64,000 nt of DNA from an uncultured Bacteroidota bacterium (GTDB taxonomy: Bacteria; Bacteroidota; Bacteroidia; Flavobacteriales; Schleiferiaceae). Where the stretch lies: the NCBI GenBank assembly GCA_913057235.1, contig CAJXNI010000016.1:1-64000 (forward strand), in the 5' to 3' direction. This document shows, in pieces, positions 54,418-63,746 of the stretch; positions within the stretch are counted from its first letter, which is position 1; the number at the start of each line of letters is the position of its first letter. The notes under the pieces were generated by a model. That model ran no database searches and was not told the DNA's origin. It saw nothing but the letters and a program-made list of their open reading frames with translations. The position numbers and the translations under genes are program-made.

Positions 54418-56613
54418 GTGAAAAAGTTTGCCGGCATAGTTTGCTTATTACTGGGAGTTATCATTAGCACCCAGGCCGCTCACTTAGTAGGGGGCGAAAT
54501 AAGTTACCAGTGCCTGGGCAACCAGAATTACCGCATAAAATTGGTGGTGTACAGAGACTGCGCCTCTCTGGGAGCCGCCTTTGATAATCCTGCTGCCATC
54601 ACAATTTTTAATGGCACTAGTCAGTATCTCAATCTAGATGTAAATCTTGCCGGGCGCGGCAGCTTACCAGTATCAGCACCCAATAGTTGTACAACCCTCC
54701 CCCCTTTTGTTTGCACCGAAAAAGGCGTTTACATTGATACGGTGCAGTTGCCTGCTAGCGCCTTGGGCTACACAATAAGCTACCAACGCTGTTGCCGCAA
54801 TTCCAGTATATCCAATATTCCCAACCCGGGTAACCAAGGGAACACCTTTACCATAGATGTGCCTCCTAACGATTTTAGCTGCAACAGCAGTCCTGATTTT
54901 ACCACAGACCCACCGGTAGCCCTTTGCTTGAACGTATACAGCTCCATTGATATGAGCACCAGTGAAATTGACGGAGACAGTGTGGTGTACAGTTTATGCC
55001 GTTTATACAACGGAGGAGGCCCAAATACAACCAATGTGGCTCCAGGGGCTTTAAACAGCCCAGCACCTGATCCGGCCGCTCCACCTCCCTACTCGTTCAT
55101 TCCTTTTGCCAATGGCTTTTCTCCCAACAACCCTATTAGCAGTGCTCCCGCTTTTAGCATTGACCCGCAAACAGGTATCCTTACCGGTACTCCCTCTCAG
55201 GTGGGGCAGTATGTTTTTGCTATATGTGCCACGGAATATCGCAATGGTGTGCTTTTAAGCACGGTAAGGCGCGATTTTCAATTCAACGTTACCTCCGCCT
55301 GCCGCAGAATAAGATCCATTATTTCGGGGCAAGCCGTAGACAGTAGCACGCTCTGTACCGGGCGCACTGTTACCTTTAGCCAAAATAGTCAAAATGCCAC
55401 CACCTATTTTTGGGATTTTGGAGATCCTTTGCTAAACAATGATACTAGCAACCTAGCCAACCCTACCTATACCTACCGAGATACCGGAGTGTACCAGGTT
55501 ATGTTGATTGCAGACCCGGGTCAGAGTTGCTCAGATACCTCTTACAGCCTTTACCGCATTTACAATCCCATTGATGCTAACTTCACCTTTAATGAAGAAG
55601 TTTGCTTTGAAGATCACATGTTTGATTTTAGGGTAAATGGTACTTACAGTGATAGCGCCCGTTTTTATTGGAGTTTTGGAGGTTCTACCAATTTAGGAGA
55701 CAGTTCGCGAGTAGAAGAGCCCTTAAATGTGCAGTATTTTCAGCCAGGTACATACGTGGTTTCCCTTTTTGTAGATGATTATAAATGCTTTGCCCGCCAT
55801 CAAGATACTATAAGACTTTTTCCCAGAATTGACTTGGGGCAAACCCTATCAGAAACAACTGGCTGCGCGCCACTTACAGTTACCTTTACAGATGACAGCG
55901 ATTTCTTAGGAACGGCACGGCATTACTGGGATTTTGGGGATGGTACCTTTAGCACAGATCGCTCTACGCAGCATACCTACAATGAGCCTGGGATCTACAG
56001 TATAACCCATCGTATTATCACTTCGGAGGGGTGTATTGATACCGCGGAAATAATCATGCAAAACCAAGTTGAGGTCTACCCGGTGCCACAGGCCAACTTT
56101 TCCGTAAATCCACAGGTCACCGATATTTACCATCCGCGGGTTACTTTACAAGACAGCTCCATCGGCTCTAGCCAAAGTCAAACCTTTTTACCCGGTGGTG
56201 CTGTTTTAGAAAACCTTGAAAATGACTCCTACACTTTTACAGATACCGGAAATTTTGAAATAAAACACATTGTGTATAATCAGTATGGCTGTAGCGACAC
56301 GGCCTTCTTAACCGTTCGGATAGAGCAACCCGTGAATTTCTTTATTCCCAGTGCTTTTACGCCTAATGGTGACGGTATAAATGATGTGTTTCGCTTTGTA
56401 GCCACGGGCGTAAGTCAATTGGAAATCCAAATTTTCAATCGCTGGGGCGAACGGGTATTTATTAGCAATAGTAGCCAAGCCGTTTGGGATGGAAATGACG
56501 CTGAAACCGGAGAACCTTTGCCCGGTGGCGTGTACACCTATATTTTGATAGGCCGGGTAACCGAATCAGGAGTGGATGAAAAACGAAGCGGTACTATAAA
56601 GCTTCTGCGCTAA
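54418..56613 (+). CDS. T9SS type B sorted PKD protein, gliding-motility-associated
   Basis: 731 aa from GTG 54418 (KKFAGIVCLLLGVIISTQA, signal peptide). N-terminal motif HLVGGEISYQCLGNQNYRIKL is shared by many Bacteroidota surface proteins; then a putative Ig domain (about 240-300), three PKD-like repeats (TTYFWDFGDP, ARFYWSFGG, ARHYWDFGDGTF), and a C-terminal gliding/T9SS type B domain (PSAFTPNGDGINDVFRF ... FNRWGERVF). Expected to be exported and surface-bound. TAATTTAG upstream is a poor -7 box. Converges on crcB with a 20-base overlap. Confidence 0.9.
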   Translation: MKKFAGIVCLLLGVIISTQAAHLVGGEISYQCLGNQNYRIKLVVYRDCASLGAAFDNPAAITIFNGTSQYLNLDVNLAGRGSLPVSAPNSCTTLPPFVCTEKGVYIDTVQLPASALGYTISYQRCCRNSSISNIPNPGNQGNTFTIDVPPNDFSCNSSPDFTTDPPVALCLNVYSSIDMSTSEIDGDSVVYSLCRLYNGGGPNTTNVAPGALNSPAPDPAAPPPYSFIPFANGFSPNNPISSAPAFSIDPQTGILTGTPSQVGQYVFAICATEYRNGVLLSTVRRDFQFNVTSACRRIRSIISGQAVDSSTLCTGRTVTFSQNSQNATTYFWDFGDPLLNNDTSNLANPTYTYRDTGVYQVMLIADPGQSCSDTSYSLYRIYNPIDANFTFNEEVCFEDHMFDFRVNGTYSDSARFYWSFGGSTNLGDSSRVEEPLNVQYFQPGTYVVSLFVDDYKCFARHQDTIRLFPRIDLGQTLSETTGCAPLTVTFTDDSDFLGTARHYWDFGDGTFSTDRSTQHTYNEPGIYSITHRIITSEGCIDTAEIIMQNQVEVYPVPQANFSVNPQVTDIYHPRVTLQDSSIGSSQSQTFLPGGAVLENLENDSYTFTDTGNFEIKHIVYNQYGCSDTAFLTVRIEQPVNFFIPSAFTPNGDGINDVFRFVATGVSQLEIQIFNRWGERVFISNSSQAVWDGNDAETGEPLPGGVYTYILIGRVTESGVDEKRSGTIKLLR

Positions 56614-56968
56614 GATTTTTGGCAATAAATGCAATCAAAAGAAAACTCAAAACCACGCTAATGCCTAGGTTTAGAGCTACACCTACGTATTGGGCATTTT
56701 TGAAGAGCAACCAATTTTCAAGGCTAAAGGTGGAAAAAGTACTAAAACCGCCACAAAACCCAACTACCCAAAAATAATGGCCTTGCCCTAACACTTTATC
56801 TGAAAAACGATAAAGCAATAAACCCAGCAGAACTGAAGCCAATAAATTAGCCAATACGGTGGCTAAGGGAAAAAAGTGTTCATATTTCAGCGAAAGCACC
56901 AAACGAGACACGGCAAAACGGGCTACTGAACCTAATCCCCCGCCAATAAAAACCCAAAGCCACATCAT
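56594..56968 (-). CDS. crcB: Fluoride exporter CrcB/Fluc
   Basis: 124 aa, four membrane helices. Family motifs: GGGLGSVARF, ANLLASVLLG (pore Asn), and GGFCGGFSTFSTFS-type segment (here VGFCGGFSTFSTFS) with the central sodium-site region. It forms a dual-topology dimer that releases fluoride. ATG 56968 follows the PAP2 stop by one base (TAAAATG), so it is translated from the adk-obgE-PAP2 transcript. No fluoride riboswitch seen. Confidence 0.93.
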   Translation of the reverse strand: MMWLWVFIGGGLGSVARFAVSRLVLSLKYEHFFPLATVLANLLASVLLGLLLYRFSDKVLGQGHYFWVVGFCGGFSTFSTFSLENWLLFKNAQYVGVALNLGISVVLSFLLIAFIAKNLSAEAL

Positions 56969-56969
56969 T

Positions 56970-57545
56970 TTAAGAGCGAAGTTTAGGTGTGAAATAACTA
57001 AAAAGTATGCGGTAAAAAAAGGTGCCACAAAAAGCTCCGTACAAAGCCCCAGCCAGTATATCTGCAGGATAATGCACACCTAAATAAATACGGCTGTAGC
57101 TCACTAGAGAAGCCCAAGCCACCATGATGTAAATTACCCATTTGAATTTATGCCGCATGGTGAGCCCGAAGAAAAGAGCTAAGCCAAAGGTATTACTGGC
57201 ATGGGATGATATGAAGCCATACTTACCTCCACAGCCCTTCTTTACCAATCGCATTTGGTCCTGGAGTTGCTCTACGTGGCAGGGCCGTAAGCGCATAAAT
57301 TGTTCTTTAAAAAGCTGCACGGAGCCCTGGTCTGTAGCTACCACGTTTAAAACAATGAATAACACCAATAGAAAAAAACCCTTCCACTGAAAATAGCGCC
57401 CCAATATAAAAAGCAGTAAAGCGTAAAAAGGAAACCAAATCTGCACCCCTGATATGGCCCGCCAAAAGCTATCCCATTGCGGCTGGCCTAAATTGTTGAG
57501 CACCAAAAAGAGCTGGGTATCTAAATCTATGAGAGTGTCAAGCAT
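56970..57545 (-). CDS. PAP2-family lipid phosphatase
   Basis: 191 aa, about five membrane helices. Catalytic motifs: KEQFMRLRPC (KxxxxxxRP), SSHASN (PSGH-like), and SRIYLGVHYPADILAG (SRxxxxxHxxxD). Relatives dephosphorylate undecaprenyl pyrophosphate or phosphatidic acid at the outer face of the inner membrane. Four bases separate it from obgE. Confidence 0.9.
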   Translation of the reverse strand: MLDTLIDLDTQLFLVLNNLGQPQWDSFWRAISGVQIWFPFYALLLFILGRYFQWKGFFLLVLFIVLNVVATDQGSVQLFKEQFMRLRPCHVEQLQDQMRLVKKGCGGKYGFISSHASNTFGLALFFGLTMRHKFKWVIYIMVAWASLVSYSRIYLGVHYPADILAGALYGAFCGTFFYRILFSYFTPKLRS

Positions 57546-57548
57546 GGC

Positions 57549-58553
57549 TTACTTTTTTATGTGTTTCCAAAGCTCATCTTTAAGGGGCTCTAAATTGTAA
57601 CCCGTTACACCTGAAACAAACATAAAATGAATGTTCTCACCCTGCAGATCGCGGTTTAGTTCCTCGCGTAACTCCTGCATCAGTTCCTCATCCAAGAGGT
57701 CAGCCTTGGATATTACCAAAAAGCGATCTTTATCCAGCAGCTCAGGGTTGAACTTCCGAAGTTCTTCCAAGAGAATTCGGTATTGTTGGGCCGGGTCATC
57801 AGCATCGGCAGGGACCATAAACAGTAAAGCGGCATTGCGCTCTATGTGCTTTAGAAAACGGTGGCCCAATCCTTTACCTTCACTGGCACCTTCAATAATT
57901 CCAGGAATATCGGCCACCACAAAACTTTTAAAATCACGGTAAGGTACAATACCTAATTTGGGCACTAAGGTGGTGAAGGGATAATCTGCAATTTTGGGTT
58001 TAGCTGCTGTTATGGCCGAAATAAGGGTAGATTTACCGGCATTGGGGAAGCCCACCAGACCAATATCGGCTAATACTTTGAGTTCCAAAATGGCCCAGCC
58101 TTCCTCTCCCGGTTCTCCGGGTTGGGCAAAGCGTGGCGTCTGAAAAGTGGAAGATTTGAAGTGTACATTTCCCAAACCGCCTCGGCCCCCTTTTCGTAAA
58201 ACCTTGGTTTCACCATTTTGGGTAATTTCAAAAAGGAATTCACCGGTTTCAGCCTCTTTAGCTACCGTGCCCAGAGGAACCTCCAGCACACGGTCTTGGC
58301 CTTTAGCACCAAAACGTTGATTGCTTCCGCCATTTTCACCGGCCGAAGCCTTAATGTGCTTTTGGTATTTAAGATGCAGTAAGGTCCAATACTGATCATT
58401 ACCGCGTAAAACTACACTTCCGCCTTCTCCCCCATCTCCCCCATCCGGACCGCCTTTGGCCGTTAAACGGTCTCGGTGTAAGTGCGATGAACCTGCGCCT
58501 CCTTTGCCAGATTTGCAGTAAATTTTTACGTAATCAACAAAGTTTTCTTGCAT
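57549..58553 (-). CDS. obgE: GTPase ObgE/CgtA
   Basis: 334 aa. N-terminal glycine-rich OBG fold ([32 protein letters not shown]), then the G domain: [41 protein letters not shown]. Acts in large-subunit ribosome assembly. Its ATG overlaps the adk stop by one base (TAATG), a conserved adk-obgE arrangement in Bacteroidota. No C-terminal Obg extension. Confidence 0.96.
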   Translation of the reverse strand: MQENFVDYVKIYCKSGKGGAGSSHLHRDRLTAKGGPDGGDGGEGGSVVLRGNDQYWTLLHLKYQKHIKASAGENGGSNQRFGAKGQDRVLEVPLGTVAKEAETGEFLFEITQNGETKVLRKGGRGGLGNVHFKSSTFQTPRFAQPGEPGEEGWAILELKVLADIGLVGFPNAGKSTLISAITAAKPKIADYPFTTLVPKLGIVPYRDFKSFVVADIPGIIEGASEGKGLGHRFLKHIERNAALLFMVPADADDPAQQYRILLEELRKFNPELLDKDRFLVISKADLLDEELMQELREELNRDLQGENIHFMFVSGVTGYNLEPLKDELWKHIKK

Positions 58554-59128
58554 TAGGCCAGCTGATCAATCACCTGAAAAAGCCTTTGCGTAATAGCATC
58601 AATGCTACCTTCTCCATTTACTTCCTTAAGTTTGTTTTGCCCCGCGTAAAAGTCTTTTACCGGAGCGGTTTCCTTTTGGTACACATCAATTCTATTTTGT
58701 ATCACCTTGGGGTCAGCATCATCTTTTCGGCCGCTGGTTTGCGCCCTCTTGGTTAAACGATCTCGCAGCTCTTCTTCCGAAACTTCCAGCGCCAACATGG
58801 CCGATATTTGGGTGTTCTTTGCTTTCAGTAAATCGTCCAAGGCATCGGCCTGAGCCACCGTGCGTGGGAAACCATCAAATATAAAACCTGTGGCTTCCGG
58901 CCTTTTTTTGAGCTCTTGGTCTAACATTTTTATGGTTACCTCATCTGGTACCAGGTTACCCTGATCCATGTAGCTTTTGGCCAATTTGCCAAGTTCTGTT
59001 TCGCCTTTAATGTTGGCTCTAAAAATATCTCCGGTTGACAGATGAGCTAAGTTATACTTTGCTACCAGACGCTCAGACTGGGTGCCCTTTCCTGCACCAG
59101 GAGGACCAAATAATACGATATTTAACAT
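58553..59128 (-). CDS. adk: Adenylate kinase
   Basis: 191-aa short-type adenylate kinase (no long zinc-binding LID). P-loop [18 protein letters not shown]-binding HLSTGDIFR, and [10 protein letters not shown]. It balances AMP, ADP and ATP. First gene of the adk-obgE-PAP2-crcB run; divergent from manC. Confidence 0.95.
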   Translation of the reverse strand: MLNIVLFGPPGAGKGTQSERLVAKYNLAHLSTGDIFRANIKGETELGKLAKSYMDQGNLVPDEVTIKMLDQELKKRPEATGFIFDGFPRTVAQADALDDLLKAKNTQISAMLALEVSEEELRDRLTKRAQTSGRKDDADPKVIQNRIDVYQKETAPVKDFYAGQNKLKEVNGEGSIDAITQRLFQVIDQLA

Positions 59129-59266
59129 AAAGAAATCAATGAAGTGGGGCTTTACAAAGCGCCTTAACTAGACATTAAGTTTACAAAACTATAAATTAAA
59201 TGATTGCCAGCTAGGTCCTGTAACGACCTTTGAAATTGTATTTTCGCAATCGCTAAATCAAATCTT

Positions 59267-60358
59267 ATGGCAAATACATATTGCGTAATTATGGCAGGCG
59301 GCATTGGTAGCCGCTTTTGGCCCATGAGTACCGCTACTTTTCCCAAACAATTTCATGATATTTTAGGTACTGGAGAAACCCTCATACAGCAAACTTTTAA
59401 GCGGTTATCTCAGGTAACCACAGCCGATAAGATTTTGGTGGTAACTCACAAAAAATACAAAAATCTGGTAGCTGAACAGCTACCCCAAATGCCCGCAGAA
59501 AATATAATACTGGAACCGGCCCGCAGAAATACAGCGCCTTGTATTACGTACGCGGCTTACCGCATCCAAAGCCAAGATCCCACGGCCAATATTTTAATAG
59601 CGCCCAGTGATCACTTAATTACAGATGGCAAGGAGTTTAACCGTATTTGTAAACTGGCCCTGCAAACTGCTGAAGACAACAGATTCTTACTCACCTTGGG
59701 CATTAAGCCTCACCGCCCTGACACTGGCTATGGTTATATACAGTTTGTAGAACAGGAAGAAACCGATTTGGATCATGAGGTGAAAATTGTAAAAACCTTT
59801 ACTGAAAAGCCCAATGCTGAATTAGCGCAACAATTTCTTGAGAGTGGCGACTTTCTCTGGAATTCGGGAATTTTCATCTGGAATTTACAGTCTTTCAAAA
59901 AAGAATTGGAAGAATATCAGCCTGAGCTTTTTGAAACTTTTGAGCAAGGAGCAAATAAGTTTGGAACGGACGCAGAGGCCGCCTTCGTAGACGAAATTTA
60001 CCCCAGTTGCAATAACGAGTCTATAGATTACGGGCTTATGGAAAAGTCAGCCAACGTGTATGTGATTCCATCAGAATTTGGCTGGAGTGATTTAGGAACT
60101 TGGGGCAGCCTCTATGAACATACCGCTAAAGACAAGGAGCAAAACGCGATAATTGGAAAAAAGGTGATTACTTACAGCAGCCAAGAAAATATAGTGCGGG
60201 TGCCCAACCATAAAATAGCCGTTTTAGAAGGCCTGCAAGATTACATTATCATTGATACGGAAGAGGCGCTTTTAGTTTGCAAGAAAAAGAATGAGCAAAT
60301 GATCAAGAGCTTTGTAAGTGATGTTAAGCTTCAGTTTGGTGACGAATCTGGCATTTAA
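59267..60358 (+). CDS. manC: Mannose-1-phosphate guanylyltransferase
   Basis: 363-aa nucleotidyltransferase that makes GDP-mannose for polysaccharide or glycoprotein synthesis. VIMAGGIGSRFWPMSTATFPKQ holds the signature Gly-rich loop and Lys; APSDHLI; TFTEKPN; WNSGIFIW. Without the C-terminal isomerase domain found in bifunctional ManC. TATTTTCG upstream is an imperfect -7 box. Converges on phrB with a four-base overlap. Confidence 0.92.
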   Translation: MANTYCVIMAGGIGSRFWPMSTATFPKQFHDILGTGETLIQQTFKRLSQVTTADKILVVTHKKYKNLVAEQLPQMPAENIILEPARRNTAPCITYAAYRIQSQDPTANILIAPSDHLITDGKEFNRICKLALQTAEDNRFLLTLGIKPHRPDTGYGYIQFVEQEETDLDHEVKIVKTFTEKPNAELAQQFLESGDFLWNSGIFIWNLQSFKKELEEYQPELFETFEQGANKFGTDAEAAFVDEIYPSCNNESIDYGLMEKSANVYVIPSEFGWSDLGTWGSLYEHTAKDKEQNAIIGKKVITYSSQENIVRVPNHKIAVLEGLQDYIIIDTEEALLVCKKKNEQMIKSFVSDVKLQFGDESGI

Positions 60359-61662
60359 GACAACGCGGCCTTAAAACGACTGAGTGCTCTTTCACGAGCG
60401 GGCTTATGCTCTACAATGGGCTTAGGGTACTGAGAAGTGCCATATTCCTTAACCCATTGTTTTACGTATTTCAAATCAGGGTCAAACTTTTTGAGCTGTA
60501 GTTCCGGATTAAAAATTCTGAAGTATGGGGCAGCATCCACACCACTGCCAGCTGCCCATTGCCAACCACCCACGTTTGAGGCAGCTTCATAATCCAGCAG
60601 CTTTTGGGCAAAGTAGGATTCTCCCCAACGCCAGTCAATTAACAAATGCTTGGTTAAAAAACTACTTACCAGCATGCGAACCCGGTTATGCATAAAACCA
60701 CTCTCATTGAGTTCGCGCATTCCTGCATCCACCAGCGGATAGCCGGTTTTTCCTTCACACCAGGCTTTAAAGTGCTCTTCATTGTTTTCCCACTCTATGT
60801 TATCATATGGCGGCTTAAAAGCCTGTTCTAAGGATTTGGGGAAATGATAAAGAATGGCTTGGTAAAAGTCTCGCCAAATGAGTTCATTAAAAAATTTAGG
60901 GTTCACCTCTTTGGCCACTTTAGCCACACTGCGCACACTAATGGTGCCAAAGCGGAGGTGCAAGCTTAGTCTACTCGTTCCTTTTATAGATGGAATATCT
61001 CTGGTCTTGTGGTAATTTTCAATAATATCACGATTAACCTCTCTACTGGGATACTCAAAATCAAAAGACTGAAATCCCATTTCTTGGAGAGGAATGCTGG
61101 GGAGCGGTTTAGTTTGCCAAAAATTCTGGGCTTTTTCTTCCACGGGATAAGCCTCCAAATCTTGCTTGCCGAGTGCGCTTTTGTAACGTTTCATAAAAGG
61201 CGTATAAACTACATAAGGATCACCATCATCTTTTACAATCTCATTTTTTTCAAAGATGACCTGATCTTTAAAACCTTTAAAATCTATGTCTTTTTCCTTG
61301 AACCAATGGTATAGCGCTCGGTCGCGCTCACGGCCGTAAGGCTCGTAATCTCGGTTGCAATACACGGTTTTCACCGGATAGTCTTCCAAAATCTCTGCCC
61401 AAACATTAGCCGGTTTGCCATACTTCACCAGCATAGAACTGCCATGCTTCTTTTCTAGCCTTTGCTTAATGGATTCTATTTCTTGATGTATGAATTGTAC
61501 CCTGGCATCTTTACTGTCTGGTAGTTCGTTAAGAATATTCCAATCAAAAATAAATAAGGGTAAAACGGGCTCTTCGGCCGATAGAGCCTGGTACAAACCG
61601 TGATTGTCTTCCAACCTTAGATCTCTTCTAAACCAAAAAACCGAAAGGGCTTGTGAACTCAT
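60355..61662 (-). CDS. phrB: Deoxyribodipyrimidine photolyase (cryptochrome/photolyase family)
   Basis: 435 aa. N-terminal antenna domain (VFWFRRDLRLEDNHGL) and C-terminal FAD domain: TSRLSLHLRFGTISVR, ELIWRDFYQ, HNRVRMLVSSFLTKHLL, and WQWAAGSGVDAAPYFRIFNP. These match class I CPD photolyases, which split UV-made pyrimidine dimers using blue light. Last gene of the pterin/flavin operon; its ATG overlaps the flavin reductase stop by four bases. The antenna cofactor may be a folate or pterin made by the upstream genes. Confidence 0.93.
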   Translation of the reverse strand: MSSQALSVFWFRRDLRLEDNHGLYQALSAEEPVLPLFIFDWNILNELPDSKDARVQFIHQEIESIKQRLEKKHGSSMLVKYGKPANVWAEILEDYPVKTVYCNRDYEPYGRERDRALYHWFKEKDIDFKGFKDQVIFEKNEIVKDDGDPYVVYTPFMKRYKSALGKQDLEAYPVEEKAQNFWQTKPLPSIPLQEMGFQSFDFEYPSREVNRDIIENYHKTRDIPSIKGTSRLSLHLRFGTISVRSVAKVAKEVNPKFFNELIWRDFYQAILYHFPKSLEQAFKPPYDNIEWENNEEHFKAWCEGKTGYPLVDAGMRELNESGFMHNRVRMLVSSFLTKHLLIDWRWGESYFAQKLLDYEAASNVGGWQWAAGSGVDAAPYFRIFNPELQLKKFDPDLKYVKQWVKEYGTSQYPKPIVEHKPARERALSRFKAALS

Positions 61663-62300
61663 TGTTTACGCTTTAATTCCTGATTTGGCCGAGGATATTC
61701 CCACTGGCTAATTTGCTCTGCACTGTAGTAGGTGTCTAAAGCATTTACACTAACCGTTTTTGCTGCCGCATGATCTACTAAGCCGTCTTCTAGCACCAGG
61801 CCTGAAGCCACAAAAACCTCTTCAATAGCTGCCACCATAAAAATGGTTTTATTTACCTCAATCTTCTTCTCCTCCACCGGAGAGCACCAAAACTTAACCT
61901 GACTTTCTTTAACAAAAGGAACCTCAATGTTGGGTTTATACTCTGCCGTAAGGCCCACTTTTTCAAATTCGTTTTCCTCAGATTGATAGTTAGCAGCAGC
62001 CTGATGGGCTTTATGATGCCAAGCTTCAGCTACCGCATTTACTGTAAAGCTTTGGGTTTCTCTAATGTTTTCTAGAGTGTGCCGGGGAACAGAGTGCGGC
62101 CTAAAAAGGAGGCCTAATAGAGGAGGATTGGCACCCACATGAATAACGGAAAAGAAAAGTCCTAGGTTTTCAATGCCCTGGGAGCTTTTGCTACCAATAA
62201 GATTACAACTTTTATACCCCCCAAGGCTATTGAAAAAGGAAGCGCGGTAAAAGCGCTCCCATTTTTTAAAATCGGTTTTAGTGTAGTGTGAATATGACAT
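61659..62300 (-). CDS. Flavin reductase-like FMN-binding protein
   Basis: 213 aa with the split-barrel fold of the flavin reductase family: SCNLIGSKSSQGIENLGLFFSV, PPLLGLLFRPH, then TLENIRETQSFTVNAV, the usual order. Likely binds FMN and uses NAD(P)H. Starts at the base directly after the SDR stop, so it is tightly coupled. It might keep flavin reduced for the photolyase or a light-linked redox step, which is inference. Confidence 0.85.
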   Translation of the reverse strand: MSYSHYTKTDFKKWERFYRASFFNSLGGYKSCNLIGSKSSQGIENLGLFFSVIHVGANPPLLGLLFRPHSVPRHTLENIRETQSFTVNAVAEAWHHKAHQAAANYQSEENEFEKVGLTAEYKPNIEVPFVKESQVKFWCSPVEEKKIEVNKTIFMVAAIEEVFVASGLVLEDGLVDHAAAKTVSVNALDTYYSAEQISQWEYPRPNQELKRKQ

Positions 62301-63002
62301 TTACAAGGGTCTTACACTGCCCATGCCTCCATCTACACCCATAATCTGTCCGGTAATCCAGGTACCCTTGTCGCCTAACAAATAGGCCGCCATTTCAGCG
62401 ATATCTTCGGGCGTACCAATTTTTTTAAGAGGGTTGCGGTCTGCGTTACTTTCGCGCTTTTTATCGTTAGAAAGTAGATTGGCCGCCAAAGGCGTATCGG
62501 TAAGCGAAGGGGCTATAGCGTTGAAGCGTACCTCTGGCGAGTATTCTGCCGCAAGGCTTCTAACTAAACCCTCAATAGCTCCTTTACTGGCACTAACTGA
62601 GGAGTGAAAGGGCAAACCCATTTGCACGGCAACAGTGCTAAAAAACACGGCACTGCCATTTTTGGATTTTTTGAGCTTGTCAATTACCTGCAAAAGCACT
62701 TTTACCGCACCTAGGTAATTAAGCTCCAAACTCTCTCTGAGTTTTTCTACTTTAAAAGATTTAAAAGGCTTTAAATTAATGGACCCTGGACAGTAAGCCA
62801 AGCCATGCAATTCATCGGGCAAATCCTCAATGGGATCATCCGATAAAACATCAAAAGTAATTTTCTTGACTCCAGAGGGTAAGTCTGCTTCATTTATACT
62901 GCGGCTGGCGGCATATACATTGTCTCCATTTTGCACTAAAATATCTACCAATGCTCGGCCTATGCCTGAGCCTCCTCCTACCACTAAGTAATTACGCGCC
63001 AT
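62301..63002 (-). CDS. SDR-fold protein with Val in place of catalytic Tyr
   Basis: 233 aa. Cofactor motif LVVGGGSGIGRALV, LNYLGAV, Ser122 in FFSTVAVQ, and the YxxxK position reads HSSVSASKGA: Val136 and Lys140. The codon is GTT, so a single error from TAT or TAC is unlikely. The end (ITGQIMGVDGG) is that of a classical SDR. Some SDR members beside photolyases in other bacteria share this change, as I recall. It may bind a pterin or have a non-redox role; normal reductase chemistry would be impaired. Confidence 0.88.
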   Translation of the reverse strand: MARNYLVVGGGSGIGRALVDILVQNGDNVYAASRSINEADLPSGVKKITFDVLSDDPIEDLPDELHGLAYCPGSINLKPFKSFKVEKLRESLELNYLGAVKVLLQVIDKLKKSKNGSAVFFSTVAVQMGLPFHSSVSASKGAIEGLVRSLAAEYSPEVRFNAIAPSLTDTPLAANLLSNDKKRESNADRNPLKKIGTPEDIAEMAAYLLGDKGTWITGQIMGVDGGMGSVRPL

Positions 63003-63008
63003 AAATCT

Positions 63009-63746
63009 TTATTTTTTAGAATTTAAATGATTAAATAATTCTGATTTATGCTCTTCATTTTGAAATTTCCCACTGTAATGGGCAGTAACAGTAGAAGAGC
63101 TGCAATCTTCAATACCCCTAGTGCTTACGCACATGTGGTCTGCGTCAATAATAACTGCTACGTCTTCTGTTTCTAATACTTTTTTGAGCTCAAAAGCAAT
63201 TTGCTCGGTAAGCCTCTCTTGCACCTGTGGTCTTTTAGCAAAGTACCGCACCACGCGATTAATTTTACTCAGGCCAATTACTTTACCTGAGGAAATGTAA
63301 GCCACGTGAGCCACTCCTGTGATGGGCACAAAATGATGCTCGCAGTAGCTTTGCACCGTTATATTGCGTTCTACCAGCATTTGGTTGTACCGGTATTTGT
63401 TTTCAAAAAGCTTAGCACTGGGCTTATTGGCAGGGTTTAGGCCCTGAAATACCTCCTGCACATACATTTTGGCCACACGTTGAGGAGTTCCTTTTAGACT
63501 GTCGTCTTTTAAATCCATACCTAAAATGTGCATGATATCCGCAAACTTTTCTGAAATAAGCTCGATCTTTTCAGCGTCCGTGATTTCAAAGGCACCGGAT
63601 CTTAGAGGGGTTTCAAGCTTCGACCAAGCATGGTCATTGCCCACGGCTTCATACTCTGTCAATACCTCATCAGCGTTTGTTTCAATACCGTTTACCTTCT
63701 TCTTTCCATTAACCTGCGTATTCAACAAAGTTTCTTGCAGTTTCAT
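63009..63746 (-). CDS. folE: GTP cyclohydrolase I
   Basis: 245 aa. About 60 residues of variable N-terminus, then the FolE domain: TPQRVAKMYVQEVFQGL, QSYCEHHFVPITGVAHVAYI (zinc Cys/His), GLSKINRVVRYFAKRPQVQERL, and ADHMCVSTRGIED (second zinc Cys). Converts GTP to 7,8-dihydroneopterin triphosphate, the first step to folate and pterins. Its start overlaps the upstream queD-like end by 38 bases. Confidence 0.94.
   Translation of the reverse strand: MKLQETLLNTQVNGKKKVNGIETNADEVLTEYEAVGNDHAWSKLETPLRSGAFEITDAEKIELISEKFADIMHILGMDLKDDSLKGTPQRVAKMYVQEVFQGLNPANKPSAKLFENKYRYNQMLVERNITVQSYCEHHFVPITGVAHVAYISSGKVIGLSKINRVVRYFAKRPQVQERLTEQIAFELKKVLETEDVAVIIDADHMCVSTRGIEDCSSSTVTAHYSGKFQNEEHKSELFNHLNSKK

Noticed and set aside
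56594-57079. Longer CrcB starting at 57079
   Set aside because: The extra 37 residues lie inside the PAP2 gene and CrcB proteins start at MMWLWVFIGGG-like sequence; ATG 56968 follows the PAP2 stop by one base.
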